NCBI RefSeq assembly: GCF_021018805.1
Contig: NC_086283.1
Location: 54,564,312-54,628,311 of the forward strand
Length of the DNA stretch: 64,000 bases
Direction: 5' to 3'
Source: Prinia subflava
Taxonomy: Eukaryota; Chordata; Aves; Passeriformes; Cisticolidae
Below are positions 38,143 through 51,494 of this stretch, piece after piece (within the stretch, counting starts at the first letter, position 1; each line of letters opens with the position of its first letter). The notes below the pieces were generated by a model, which worked only from the letters and a program-made list of their open reading frames with translations, was not told where the DNA came from and made no database searches. Both the position numbers and the translations under genes were made by a program.

Positions 38143-41100
38143 ATCTAAATGTATGCTATACTTGGTTGCTGCTGATTCATTTGGTGCCTTTGTGCAACTC
38201 AAAACTCTGTGAAGAAAGTGTCTCAGTTTCTTCCCTTTGAAAGCAGAATAATGTTTACTTAGCAGAGTAAACCTCAGAAACACCAAAAGACTGCCCTGCA
38301 CTTCGAAGCTTAAAGATACCATTTTACAACACAGAGTCATTCCTTTTTCTCCTGCTGCTGTTTTCCATATGAAAATGAAATCATTCCATGAACACTAAAA
38401 TGAAACCTGGTTACTAATGGAAGTCAAACCTTTGTCCCTTCAGATTTCTTTCCCCAGTCAGCTGTGCCCAAGCCTGCCTCATCAGCCCCCACTGCGCTCC
38501 TTTACACACAAAACTGTGTGTACAGTTCCAAGGAGCCCCATGTTGACTGCTAACAATTTCTTTACCTGCCCTCCTCTTTGCAGAGGTACTGTGTCTGTCT
38601 CTCTTCTTCGAGACAGAGAGCAGTTTCCACAAATCTAGTTAAAACATAATCATTGCAAACACTCTTCAAATCCAGCTGAAGACTGAAGAAGTTCAGAAAC
38701 TGCTTGTGAGGCCAAATAGCAGACAGACAGACTTATCATAAAGAAAGATTGCATAAGCATCAGTTTCTTATGAAACCAAGCTACAGAAGAATTAGGAGAT
38801 TCAAGATGATGTTCCACAAGGACTCTAATTCATCCACCTTATACAATTTATTATACAGCAACATTTTTCGTTTCACAGAGCAACACAAAATATTACACAG
38901 GAAAAAGAAGAGATGATCCCTCATTATAGTTGTTCTAGGGGTCATGAACCTCATTATGGGTTTTGCAAGCAAATATAAGAAATTAACTACTGCTATGAAG
39001 AATTGTACTTAGAGTTAATACCTACAGAAATGTGAATAAACAGAGTTGGCATTCGGATTTATCATCAAATCACTATAAAGTTAATTTACGCTATTTTAAC
39101 TAAAATATCAATGAATCGCAGACATCCACAGGAACACTGGTTACCCTTCTAAATCTCAGTAGATACAGCATAGTCTTCATCACAAACAGCCATGTCTGTA
39201 TACCTAAATGTAGTTCCCACAGCTGAGCTCCATTCTATGGCTGTTTTGCAGTGGTGTACATGCTTTACATTTCGGAATTATGCACACTTCACTTTATAAT
39301 GTGTGAGCTTTCTGTTTAATTTAGGTTCCTCATTCCATTTGTGGTTGCCATCAAAGTATTTAACCTTGTTTAAAGCTCACAGAACTGAAGAGTTACCTCA
39401 AGAATATTGAAGCCTATGCCTTCCTGATGACCTGCATCCAGCCATTTTAAATCAACAAACATGTCTTTTCCCTGACCCTTTTGAGCTTTTGTTCAAAAGT
39501 TTGAAGGCTGCTTACTGACAAGTGATTTGTTTCCATTAGAACATGCCTCATTCCAGCCATCCGTGACCATTTTGTACTTAGGGCTTTATAACCAGCACGT
39601 CTCAACATTCCTAAAATCCCAGAGAGGATCTGAAAATAGAATAAGAAATGAGCATTTAAATTAAAAGCAACAGCACTTGCATGAAGCTGCCAGGTTTTTA
39701 TGGTAGATAGTGTCTTTTTGCCCACCCCCACTCTCTCTACTCCTCCCTTTTCTCAGGGTTGTAAGCCATGTTTTCCATAATATTTTGCAATGCCACCTAG
39801 GGTTACTCTATTTACTCTATTTATAGGGGCCTGTTTAAAAGTGAAGCAGGTGTCAGATTGAATGAGGCTGTTGTCAGCATATAAGTCCTCTTGGGGAGGG
39901 AATGGGAGGTTTACTATCTGTACTTGGAGAATTTACAGTCTTACAGTTGCTAATCTCTCTGCAGGGTTCAGGAGGAGGAGGGGGAAAGGGAGAAGAAGAG
40001 TGGAAGAAAAGGTTAACTTTCTGCTGGAGTTATGCACTGCTGCCTCTGCCTCAGATCCATGCAACCAGACCTTTGCTTTGTTCATGTGCTGAAACTGATC
40101 TAAGTGTCTGTAAAAGGGGCCAGACAGACAGCCTGTTCTGAGGAAGGAAATCCTTCCAACAGACATGAAACAGAGAGAGCTCATCTGTGGACAGGACAAC
40201 TGAAGACCCTTGTCCCACCTGTATCCCACCCACCCCTTTATGTTGATTACACCAGGGACCAGTCCCAGGGAACAAAGATCAGCATAATGCTTCCACGCCT
40301 CTCCATCTTATGCCACCTTTGCCATTATTTTATCCTGAATAGCAATCCATTAACATCACAAGCAGGAATGCTGCAAGGACACGAACTACAGAACACTGTT
40401 CTAATAGTGTATAGCAGTAAATACCAGCATAAAAGAGTCCCTGGCACACTGAGCTCAGAGTCAGCCCAAGAAGGCAATGAGTATGTGAGTAACATGAAGG
40501 GGGTGGCATGGGAAGATGAGGTAACACTTAAAAAATAGTTTAGAGAAAAGAGGTCACAGCTCATTGCTCACCTTCACTTTGTTTGCAGGATGACCATGCT
40601 TACTGCCTGGGTAGTGATTTTTAAGACTTAGACAGAGAGCACTAAGACACCCGACACAGACCAGTAGCAGTTTATGAATTGTTGCAACTATTAATCACTA
40701 CCTATATCAAAACTAAGGCTCCAGAACACACCGGACATGCTACAGTGGCAAGGAAGAGTTGCTACTTATCCAGGAACACATCCAAACTGCAGAAGTCAAC
40801 TTGACATACAGAGGGAGAACAAAGATAATGTGATGAAAGTCAGAGAGCTGACATGATGAAGGAGAATGGAACAAAAGAAAGCATGACTGGTTTTTCTTGC
40901 TGAGAACACTTAATGCAGCAATGAGTGCCTTTTTGGCACAGTATAGAAAGCAGGTCTTTGGGAAGTGCAGGAATGAGAATCTCACAAATGGCATCACTGT
41001 GTAGGGAGAACCGGAGAGATGTGCAGCATCAATGCCAGAGACATGGAGTGGACCACAAAAACTGGAAGCAGAGCTGTCAGGGTGAAGATTGTGTGGAAAG

Positions 41101-44100
41101 ACAACAACAGAGACCATTCGATAAGTAAGATGACACTGGTGACAATGAATTAGAGGTATCTTGGACTTGTCTGGCATCATTAGCATACCAATCTGGCCAT
41201 ACGATGTACATTTTTTAAAGTATTCACAGGTATTCATCAAAAATTGGAAGCTAACAACTTCCATAATACCTGAAACCAAGAGGATCTTTAAATAATCCTC
41301 TCTTCCAGATTGTTCTTGAATGTGGGTTGGGCCACTACACTGATTTCCATTGCAAGAAAGTCATCTGTAGTTCTTGGAAAGATGTAAGTCACATAAAACT
41401 GCCATATTTATCCAAGGAACAAGGCGTTAAGGCAAATGGATTTACATGTGCAAAAATCCCAGTTCAGCATGTGTTTGTGGATTTACTGTGATTCATCACT
41501 CATTCATGTTAATTGGCTATACAAATAACAACTTACATTTTAAATTTAGTATTTGTACTTGGAGTTATCACTACTGTATAACTCATCATCGTATTTGTGG
41601 TTTCTTTTGTGTACTTATTTGTGAACACTTGGGGTTTAAATATAATGAAAATCACAAAAATATGAACAAATAACCGCAAAAATATGAAAATCCCATTGCA
41701 CAGAAATGCAGTGGGACTCTCGCAGAACTATTTAAAAGGAAACAAACTCCGAAAATAGCAATGCAAAAACATCACATAACTTCATGGAAAATGGGATTGG
41801 GAGAAAACACACAAATATTTAAGTACAAAAGGTTACATTTTCAGAAGAGCTCACCAGCTCCCATTCCTGAAAATGAACACCAGACTCACTGGATGCTGAG
41901 TGCTGTCAAAAATCTAACCACTTCACTGAAGAGCCTAACTGGGAGCTGAACTGTCTTTGTAATCTGATCCCATTTGGGAGATGTGGCATAGCAAATTCTT
42001 TGCAAAGAACTAGATCTTATCACAGCCATTCCTGAATTAATAGAGCACAGCTGATAGAGCACTTTGTGCAATATAAAAAATTTTAATAAAAAATTTGCAT
42101 ACAGCAAAAACAAACAAGCAAATAAAATATCTGAAGAATGTAAGGGGTTTTAGCAGGTTGTTCTTACATTTGCAAGTTAACTTCAAAACAGGCAGCTAGA
42201 TAAATCCATGTGCTCAGAGACCATGGGCACAACTTCACTGGACTTTGCCTTTCCCTAACTCCAAAGCTTCTGTTTCTTCTTATGCACAAGAGCAGAGGAA
42301 CAGTGTTGGAGACTATTAAAACCACCATGGCTCTCTTACCTGCTGCAATATCTTCCAAAGGATGGTGTAACCATCTTCCATTCCACCATCCCTAAAGCTG
42401 TTCTGCCCAACCCTTCCCTCCCAGCAGGATTCAGGTGTGCAGTACGTCCACATGCATATATTTTTATTTATATATACATATGAAAATACAAAAACTGAGA
42501 CATTGCAGACAGGTTATCCAGAGGGGATCACAAAGCCATTGCTTCCACTCCCTGGAAAGTTGTTTGCGTCTTGAATCCACCTATAAAAATAGAAATGCTT
42601 TTCCAGGTGAGGTCTGCTACCAGTCTCCTGCATCCCTTCAGCTTTTGTCAGACCTCATACCTCTAAGGAAATGTTAACACCTTGAATTACAGAAAATAGA
42701 GATGACAATCACAGTAGTCTTTCTTGTCATTCTTAGGTCCTTATCCCTAATATTCTTGGCAACTGATCACTTCAAAATGATCACTATCTCTATCAGTCTC
42801 AGTAAATCTGTTACCTGCTAGCTGTAGCTCTTTGTTTTGCTCTACTCTCCCATAGATTCAGTTAATTTTGCATTTTTTTCTGAGATCATGGTTCTTTCAA
42901 TTATTTCTTCAAAACATCCTTCCTGTCTTCAGCATCATACAAATTCTGCATAATATTTCCCTTGTGTGACAGGCCTTCATTCTTGAGGGTCACCAAATCT
43001 GCATTTGAAAATTCCTTGATGGCTAGAGCAGAAGCTGGTACACCATTCCTTGTGCTGTACAAGTAACAAAATAATAAAAGCATCACCGTGCAACAGGAAC
43101 ATCACATTCACCTTTCAAAGGGTTTGCCACCCCTATGGAGTTAATTTACATTAACATAAATATTCCATTAGTAGAAATGTTTATAACATACTTCTCTCTC
43201 AAGAGGCATTCTGCAACAAGATTCTTCAACCACTTATGTTTAACTAATGTGTATCACATTTGAATAATATAAAAAGACAACTGAGTTAAGTGATTGAATG
43301 CCTGGAGAAAACCAATGTTAATTTCCACTAAAAGCAAAGCACATTCCCTTCATTTCCCCACTTAATTACTACAGTATTTGGCCCACAAATAAAAATAAAT
43401 GGTTCAAGAAGTCTCCAATAATAGGTCTCTGAAGTTTATTTTTGCCCTCACACATACCTCTAAAAAGGATTTTTCATATGCCATATTTCAGGCCTGTTCC
43501 TGTGACCCACAGCAAGGCTGGTAAGATTGAATACCTGCTTCCCAATATGTTGTTGCTGTAATCTGATAACCTCGCAGGAGCTTGGCATGGGGTGGCTTCT
43601 GCATCCCAGGCTACATTAGTGCCAAAAATCCACCCAAAGAATACGGAAAACAATGTTCTTCTCCTAAATTCTGATAGGATATTGTCCATGATTCTCTGGA
43701 AGTTTTCCAAATAAGCTTTATAAATAAACTTTAGCAATGAACCAATCCCCATGCTGTTCTGCTACGGCTTGTTGGCCATACTTTTAAAAACAGTAGCAAT
43801 GACTTGCTCAAGGTAGTTAGTTAAGATGAAGGACATACTGTTTCATATAAATTTCAATTCACTGATATCCAAAATAGGTTGAGTTAGTTTTCCAGCCATT
43901 TAAAAGGCAATCTTAAAAAAAATCCATTCAAATGAGGAGAAGGCAAAGGCAAGTCAGTAAGTACAGAATGTATTAAAAAGCTTAACCAACCTTCTAGTTT
44001 ATGCAGAGATAACATATCACTGACAAAGTTCAGACAAGCTCAGAACAAACTTGTGGCCATGAGCAGGATGACTCCTTTGACTTCGGCAGGATGAGGGGCA

Positions 44101-44656
44101 ATTTACTTTATCTGCAATAAGGCAGAGTAGTGATGTCTTACATCAGTACAGCTCAGTGAAGCTGTAACCCATACTTCTATTCCAGGCATCATACGAGTTA
44201 CTTACACTGCAATTATTCCTCCTATCATGGTTATTGAAAGCTAACTTGTTTTGGATGAATTTCTGTGAAATTTCTAAAACCCAGTTGCTAAAAATTTAGT
44301 TCTAGAGACTGGTTTTAATCTGAGCCTTGTAAAGCTTTAATTCTTTCCTTTAATGCTCTGCCTGTTAATTATTTCTTTCTGTAAGTAGTAAAATCTTTGA
44401 TTCTTCACTAAAGTATGTGAAAAAAATCTGCAAAATGGCATTAGCAGGAAGCAAATGTTTAATTTCAACTCAAGCTTCAATGACTTTTAAGAAAGAGGAT
44501 ATATTTCTCTGAATAGAGCATATGATCTCTTGTGTGCTCAGCCCACCCCAATTCTCTAGTCTTTTATCTTTGTGTCTAGAGTGCACACAAGTGCACTCTA
44601 CTCAGTCTTAGAGGACCACCCTTTAATGCAAGTAGACATTCACCTTCTGGCAAGAC
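38143..44656. other. Gene-poor stretch between CR1 copies
   Basis: No gene or clear repeat is recognised. Open frames of 144 codons (plus strand, 40,104-40,538) and 179 codons (minus strand, 40,740-41,279) are the longest here. Neither shows a recognisable domain, signal peptide or repeat pattern, and I treat them as chance. A GA-rich patch follows a good acceptor-like signal at 39,940-39,964 but no convincing exon follows. Confidence 0.55.
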
Positions 44657-44730
44657 AAGGGGAGGGGAGGAGAGGGGAGGGGAGGGGAGGGGAGAGGAGG
44701 GGAGGGGAGAGGAGGGGAGGGGAGGGGAGA
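44657..44730 (+). repeat. (GGGGA)n microsatellite at CR1 edge
   Basis: About 74 bases of purines are built from GGGGA units with some GGAGA variants. The tract passes without a break into ccttacagcagac, which is CR1 sequence. The remembered CR1 consensus has ctcaggggagaccttat at this very point, so the array probably grew from the element's own aggggagacc motif. It is G-rich enough to form quadruplex structures. Confidence 0.95.
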
Positions 44731-45080
44731 CCTTACAGCAGACTTCAAGTACCTAAAGGGGGCCTACAGGAAGGCTGGAGAGGGTCTTTCCACAAAGGCA
44801 TTTAGTAAAAGGACAAAGGGAAATGATGGCCTAAGGATGAAGGAGGGTAGACTGAGATTAGATATTATGAAGAAATTCTTTACTGTGAAAGTGATGAGGC
44901 ACTGGAACAGGTTGCCCAGAGAAGTTCTGGGTTATTCATCCCTAGAAATAGTCAAGATCTGGCTGAATTGGGCTCTGAGCAACCTAGTCTAGTGGAGGGG
45001 GTCCCTGCCCATGGAAGGGGGAATTGGAACCAGATGATCTTATCATCCCTTCCAACTCTAACCACTCTACGATTCCAATT
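44726..45080 (+). mobile_element. CR1 LINE 3' fragment, plus strand
   Basis: A truncated CR1 of about 355 bp. It begins with the end of the reverse-transcriptase ORF2 (tacctaaagggggcctacag, aggaaggctggagagggtct, aagaaattctttactgtgaa, cactggaacaggttgcccag). It continues through gagcaacctagtctagtgga and gtccctgcccatgg to the 3' tail atcatcccttccaactctaa and ctacgattcc. Conceptual translation gives recognisable CR1 words such as RLDIMKKFFTVKV and HWNRLPREV, so codon order is partly kept, but the start is lost and the copy is dead. Its left end is replaced by the (GGGGA)n array. Confidence 0.92.
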
Positions 45081-47628
45081 AAATTTTTATTCTCATGTAT
45101 AATGTTCATTTTACACTACCATAGACAATTCAGATCAGTACCCTCATGTTTCACGGCACTTCTGTGGACCCCAGATACTTCTTATCTGCTAGCTAGATAG
45201 TAGAAGGATACTTATTTTGCAACTTCCTTATTTTGCAGCTGCAAACATTTCTGTATTGGACAGCAAACACAGTTTTTCTGTTTTAGTGATTACTGGAGCC
45301 ATTAAAATGTTACCATAAGAAAGAACAGTGCTGCTTGCATCAAATGTAGGACAGCACTGAAATCAAATAAAAACTGTGATGTGTGTCAATGGAAGTAAAA
45401 ATTGGGTCATAGGAAGAAAGAAGTCCTCAATCTGATTTGGTAAAACACAGGGCAGTAGAGCAGAGTGGAGGGATTTCTGAGTGTGCATGGAGGTAATCAG
45501 CATGAAGCTGTTGCAGAGAACTTCCGATGCCAGCGGGGATTTCTGGCATGCACAGAGAGAATACACATCTTATCAGGAAACATGGTGGTACAGCAGAGAG
45601 ATGGGGAGAAATGTGGCAACGCTCAGAGGAGCCATGGGGCAGAAAGACCTGTGCACCCACCTCTGCACCATGAGCGAAATTCCTCTTTCTGGGAAAACTA
45701 ACAGTGAGTTCCATGCCACAGTCACACCATCATCCATCAGACATCAAAGAAAAACACAACTGAAACATATAATCACAAGATAAAATAACAATTCTAGCAC
45801 TTAAAGAGTACTGATACTTAATACTTGTAACAGCATTCCAAACAATAGACTCTCTGCAGCCAGATGTTCATGGCACATAACATGATCATAAAGAGCAGAG
45901 AAGCTGTGTCAAAAAAGATGAAGCCTTCCAGCTTCTTTGTAAGCAAGCCTGTTGAAGGATGCCTGTTTGATAGCTATGTGAAGGATTTAAGCCTCAAATT
46001 TATTTCAGCAATACACAGAGGTACACTGCTTGGGAAGCTCCACTCTTCCCTAGGTGGTAGGAAGCAGAAGCTGCAGTTGCTGAAAGGACTACACACATTT
46101 GAAACTCACATGTATCTCTCTCTTTCTCTCTCTCTCCATACATATACATACATATATGTAAAATCACCATTAACATATGGAGTTACTCTCACCTCTGCTC
46201 ACAAAATGGGAAGCATAGAGCTACCTGGCCCTCTCTTTACACATCATAAACTTTGCCACTGGAGAACCACAGCCTTAGGAAGAATCACCAAAATGCCCTC
46301 CTGGCTAAAAGTATCCATGAGGAGACACCACCAAGAAGCAGCAACCTTCCTAACAGGCATATTTCTTTTTTTATTTTATAGGAGAAATATATTCTTAGCA
46401 TTCACAGTAGTACTTTCTCAAAGACAGGTTATATAAAGCAATACAACACACACACACAGAAAAGCATGCAAAAATAAAATATGAATGACTCACTGCACTT
46501 ATGCAAACTAAGTTGCGTAAGCCTGTTTTTCTCAACTCTTAAAAAACCCCAAAACAGCACATACACAACCCTACAAAATGAGCTGAAATGCTCAGTTATG
46601 AAAGCTAAAATTGTTGAATAAAAGCAGAACTCCCTCAGCTTCTCAGGGTCCTTCACACCCACATCTGGTGTAGTGTTTACTAATGGATAAAAATAGAAAG
46701 TTGAAACTTAACAGACCCTAACATTTATCACAGTGTTTAAGAATCAAAACAGAAAACATCTGAGAAGTGGCACTCACTTCTTAGGCGAAAGAAACCTAAA
46801 GAGGGAAAGATCAACAGCTGCATTTTGAAAGAGATCTAGTTAAGTCTCACTGAAATACTACCCTCTAGGTATTTAGCAAGGACAAACTAGAAAGAAAATA
46901 ATCAACTGTACTTCTTCATTTCAAGAGGTACCTAATTTTAATGTAATCTGAAAAGAATTTAATCTTTTTAAAAAATCTTGCAGAATTTCCTCTAAACCAT
47001 TACATTCAACCTGTTGTTGGCAGATGAGATCACAAGACTTGATTTCTTTAGACATGTACAAAATGCATTTTTCTTGCAAAAGAGCCAGTTATTTTCTTAT
47101 CTGCCAGAACCAGCAGATGACAGCATGAACAGCAGAGGTGGAAAGGAGCACATGGGTCACTGTTCAGGGGTTCACTAACCACTACCAGTCCCGTCTGCAA
47201 GGTATTCCCTGATCCGCCATAAAGCAATAGCTGTTCAATTCCAAATTTGGAAAAGTTTGGCACACCAACTTTGAGAGCTGCCAAATCATGCTTTTGAACA
47301 GATAGGCCACAACATTTAGATAAAATAAGCCCTGAATTACTGAAGGTGTAGCATGAAATAAACCTTCTAATGTATTCTCAGAAGTGTGATCCAAAACAAT
47401 CTAAGAGAGCTTTTGCAAATAATCCTTTTAATTGCAGTAGTACCATTACTTTGGTGAATTATTCAAATCTACTGCTGCTGAGATGTCAGGCTAGAAAACT
47501 GTACGACTCAGCTAACTGACTCACAGGATTCTGTTCTCTCTCTGTCTCCCATACACAGTACACAGATACAAAGCACACAGGTGGAGCAAGCCAGTGATTA
47601 GCCACTGGCCCCTATGAGCACTTGAATG
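45081..47628. other. Gene-poor stretch between CR1 copies
   Basis: No gene is recognised. The longest open frame in the window lies here (190 codons, plus strand, 45,864-46,436). Its middle part is a CT/AT microsatellite read as Leu-Ser and Tyr-Ile repeats (46,113-46,160), and no domain is visible, so it is not called. A short (AC)n run lies at 46,442-46,459. Confidence 0.55.
46113..46160 (+). repeat. CT-rich and AT/AC-rich simple repeat
   Basis: A run of ctctct with one ttt break is followed by catacatatacatacatatat. This is ordinary compound simple sequence. It inflates an open frame across it, giving Leu-Ser and Tyr-Thr repeats. Confidence 0.85.
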
Positions 47629-48503
47629 TCATAGAATCACAGAATGGCTTGGGTTGGAAGGGACCTTAAAGAACATCTAGTTCCAACCTCTCTGACAGGA
47701 GCAGGGATGCCTCTTATTAGACCAGGTTCTTCAGAGTCTTGTCCAGTCTGGCTGTGAACACTTCCAGGGATGGGATCCACAGCTTCTCTAGACAGCCTGT
47801 AATAGAGTCTCACCATGCTCACAGTTAAGAATTTCTTCCTAATATCTAATCTAAACCTACTCTCTTTCAGCTAGAAGCCACTCCCCCTTGTCCTGTTACT
47901 ACAGATCCTGAAGAAGAGTCCCTCTCTGGCTTCCCTGTAGGCTCCCTTCAGGTACTGGAATGTTGCCATGAGGTCTCCATGCAACTTTCTCTTCTCCATA
48001 GTGAACATTCTTCTCCAACTTCCTCTGCCTGTCTTCATAGGGAAGGTGCCATTAGCAACTTCATGGCCTCCCCTAGACTTCCTCCAGCAGTTCTGTGTCC
48101 TTCTTATCTTGGTGGCACCAGAACTGCACACAGTGTTCCAAGTGGGGTGCCACTGGAGACAAGCAGGGGGGAAGACTCACCTCGCTTGACCTGCTGGTCA
48201 TACCTCTTTTGATACAGCCCAGGATGTAGCTGGATTCACCAATCAACACCACAAGTCCTTCTCTCCAGGCTGCTCTCATTCACTTCACTCAACTTGTACC
48301 TGTGTCTGGGACTGCCATTACCCAGGCTTAGGACCTTGCACTTTGCTTTGTTAAATTTCATGAGATTCACACAGGCCCAGCTCTGAAACATGTCCAGGTC
48401 CCTGTGGATGACATCCCTTCCCTCCCATGTGACTGCATCACACAGCTTGGTGTCCAACAAGCAAACTTGCTGAGGGAGCACTCAGTGCCAAGTCTGTGTG
48501 ACT
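47629..48503 (-). mobile_element. CR1 LINE with ORF2 remnant, minus strand
   Basis: The longest CR1 copy in the window, about 875 bp, inserted on the minus strand and truncated at its 5' end near 48,503. The 3' end is at the left: tcatagaatcacagaatggc, then ttgggttggaagggacctta. Reading leftward, the conceptual translation gives the C-terminal part of CR1 reverse transcriptase in three different frames: LMKFNKAKCKVLSLGN near 48,370, ILGCIKRGMTSRSSEV near 48,220 and ATFQYLKGAYREAREGLF near 47,950. The changes of frame mean at least two indels, and the catalytic YADD region is not in the copy, so it cannot move. It lies about 280 bp left of a solo LTR. Confidence 0.95.
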
Positions 48504-48782
48504 GCTCAGAGGCCGAAGCACTGCTCAGAAAAAGGGAAGGTGGCAGACCTGAGCGTACCAGTGTCCGTGCCAATGCTGAGCAGAGCTGTAGTGCCTGGTC
48601 AGGCAGACCAGGAGGACCCTGGACATGATGGGAGAGAATGCTGCACTGGTAAAGAACAGCAAAGAAGGGAACAGAGAAGGGAGACTACAGGATGACTCAG
48701 GAGGAACCTGAGGCAGGGCAACAAGGAATTTTAAAGGTGAGGCTGCTTTACAGAGCAGGCACCAGAATAGTATATATCATAT

Positions 48783-49190
48783 TGTGAAATTGCATTTTAT
48801 GGAAACGGTATACTCTAGTTCACCCCTGGAAAATGTATGGTTTATCCCAAGTCTGTACCCTCCCTGCAGTATCGTGTATCTGTAACCTCATTGGCTGGGG
48901 AATGTTACCGCGCCCCTTTGAACCTCGGTGTTAAGGGTGCAAACGGGGAGGTCTCCTCCTCTTTTGCCCTGGTGGTCTCTAGAGACTGCTCTCTCCCCAT
49001 CCCTCTCCCCTTCTCCCTCTCCCCCCTTCCCTTCCTCTCTCCCTCACTGAATAAACCCTCATCCCATCAGCACCTCAGCAGCCGTCTGGAGTCTCTTTGC
49101 CTGCCAGCACGGGAACACCCACGACCCTAGGACCCGGGGGGCTCCCGGGGAACCCTCCCCGAGATCCCCCCCAAAATTTAAACTACAACA
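48783..49190 (+). mobile_element. Solo endogenous-retrovirus LTR
   Basis: A 408-bp block starts TGTGAAATTG and ends ACTACAACA (TG...CA), is flanked by possible 6-bp target duplications (tcatat at 48,777-48,782, ttatat at 49,191-49,196, one mismatch), and is CpG-richer than its surroundings. It has a reversed CCAAT box (cattggctgg near 48,890), a long pyrimidine tract, an AATAAA signal at 49,050-49,055, and a CpG- and C-rich 3' part consistent with R-U5. No primer-binding site or gag follows, so the internal region has been lost by LTR-LTR recombination. The 6-bp duplication would suit a beta-retrovirus (ERVK)-like element, but the family is not proven. Confidence 0.75.
49050..49055 (+). terminator. 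Polyadenylation signal in LTR
   Basis: AATAAA lies about 140 bp before the LTR end, after a long C/T tract. In a retroviral LTR it would direct cleavage at the R/U5 border. It also supports the plus orientation of the LTR. Confidence 0.6.
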
Positions 49191-51494
49191 TTATATGTAG
49201 GAAGAAACAATTAGCACATCTTGTGTTAGAAGCTGCAGCTCTATCTCAGGTTCTGTCACCTCCATTCCAGCTCTGTGACTGCAGAAAAAGCGACTGATGG
49301 CATCCTAGCCTCACCATAGAAAGAGCTGCCTGTTTTGTTTTACATGATACATGGGACACAAGTCCTGGTTCTGTGCCCACTGCCTGTTACTTATTCAACA
49401 TGACAGACACATAGAAAACAGAACAGAGTATATTTAGAGGAAATAAAAGCCTAGACTTTAAGGCCACAAGCCACAGCTCAATGGTTTTGTAAGACATCTT
49501 TAGAAAAATACCATTTTCTGTGTTGTGGTAAATTAAGAGTTTCTATTTGAAGAAAATATTGATTTTTTTGAACTACAGAGTCGGCAATAAAAAGAAAAAT
49601 CTTGCTCTCTGTCACAAGAGCAATCAAAGCAACCCTGATTTTCAGAGAACTCATGGATGACCAGGCTTCAGTTTTAAACCATTGCCAGTACATCAGCTTT
49701 GACGTACAGTTTTCCAGCACACTGGTAACCCAAAAGTCTGCCTGCACTACTGCCTCAGAGACAGAGAACATTCAGGAACCAGTACTGTCTGCTCTGGAAC
49801 ACAGGCTAAGGCAGAATCAGCAGTTCCCCTGCCTTCAAGTTAATCTCACTTAACAGTAGGAAGGCAAAGAACAACTACATTCATGGACTCCCCTGTTTCC
49901 AAAATGCTTCTGCTGCTAGAGCAAAATCTCCTTCAAAACTGAAAACTAGCCTAGGTTTGGTTTCAGAAAAGACTCCCAGGTATCACACAGCATCAGCTGC
50001 TGCATGACTCTGTCTTCCTCTTTAAGACACACTGGGTCACTGCAGGGTCAGGTCGAGCCAAGGGCAGTACACCATGCTAGTCAGCAGCAACACCGGGACA
50101 GCGTCTTGCTAAAGATTTATCAGTAAAACCCTGATGAATCACATTTCAATAACAAAACCACTGCAAAATATTCCATTCTGGGGAACCAGCTGAAGGCCAG
50201 TTTGTACTGCTGACTGCTTTAACATGCTTGAAGCAAGTTGTTACAGGTATGGGAAGCTTTTAGCACTGCAACACAGGTTTTGCATGGGTCATTTATGATA
50301 CACTGTGCCACACAGACCAAGTCCAGAAATTATATGATCTTGTCAAGTACAACAACAACAACAAAATCTTTCTATTAAGAGAACTTAAGTGCATAATCAC
50401 AGATAAATCCAGCTTGACTGATATGAACAACACTATTGTTGAGAAAGACACGAGGAGGAGCTGAAAGAAATGAGGTGACAAATCTAAGATCTATCCTGTG
50501 CCTCTACTCATTTTGTCCTGTCAGAAGTCATATAAATTAACTTTCAGATCTTAAGGTGCTTTTGAATTCTGGGGAATAAAACAAAGCAGAAGAAAGTTCC
50601 CATCCTATCAAGTGGGTGGTTAACTATTTCCACAGTTTGTCAAGTCACATGAAGTCAAATCATGCATAAGTTTTTGCATAATACAAATTTTTCAGTGTTA
50701 GCCTTTTCAGAGAAGGAAACATTTTGAATAACTAACACAAGCCAGAATATTGTGCATGTACAATTAATACTATCTCAGTGCATTTGGAATTCCATTCGAC
50801 TTTTGTCATTCAATAGTGTCACAAAAAACCAAACCAGTTTATTTTCTGCATTCTGTCTTTCAAACAACATGATAGAGGACAAAGACAAAATGCCCTGTCA
50901 GACAGGGCAAAATTCAGTTTTACAAGAATCTGTTTTACTGAAATCTGCTAAAAATATCCACTTGTCAGGGTTTCACAACTTCATCCTGACCGATGACAAG
51001 GAGTTCTGAATTCCACTGAAGGAGATTACATGCTGGTACTCCATCATGCTTACACTGATAAATTAACTTTATTTTTAGGAAGTACAGACTCTACTTTCAG
51101 AAAGTACCACCACCACTACACCCAGGCTCTATTTTTAAGCAAGAATCTACAAATTCAAACTAGATAGTTATGCCACTGATTCAAGTCAAAGGTAGGGATT
51201 TTTCCCTGTGTTCTTCACCAATTCTTCCCCAATTTCCTGATCATCCTTCTTTCTGAGAAGGAGGATAAAGAACAGGAGTATAATTTTATTAATTGTGAGA
51301 CTACATGAGTACAAAGAAGCAATGATGACTGAAAAAGCAAACTGACAACTCAGAAATTCTGTATTCCATATTTACCATGGACAAAAGGATGCTTTCTCTG
51401 AAAATGACAGTCCAACTTTCAGATTATGCACTGGGGTTTTGCTGAGGCTATAATTTCAGTAAAAATAAACTGACATCATGATTACAAATGCTAA

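Noticed and set aside
40740..41279. 179-codon open frame, minus strand
   Set aside because: No recognisable domain, signal peptide or membrane pattern, and no splice or promoter context. Treated as a chance open frame.
45864..46436. 190-codon open frame, plus strand (longest in the window)
   Set aside because: Its middle is simple-sequence CT and AT/AC repeat read as Leu-Ser and Tyr-Ile runs. There is no recognisable domain, and the length is within chance for 64 kb of AT-rich DNA.
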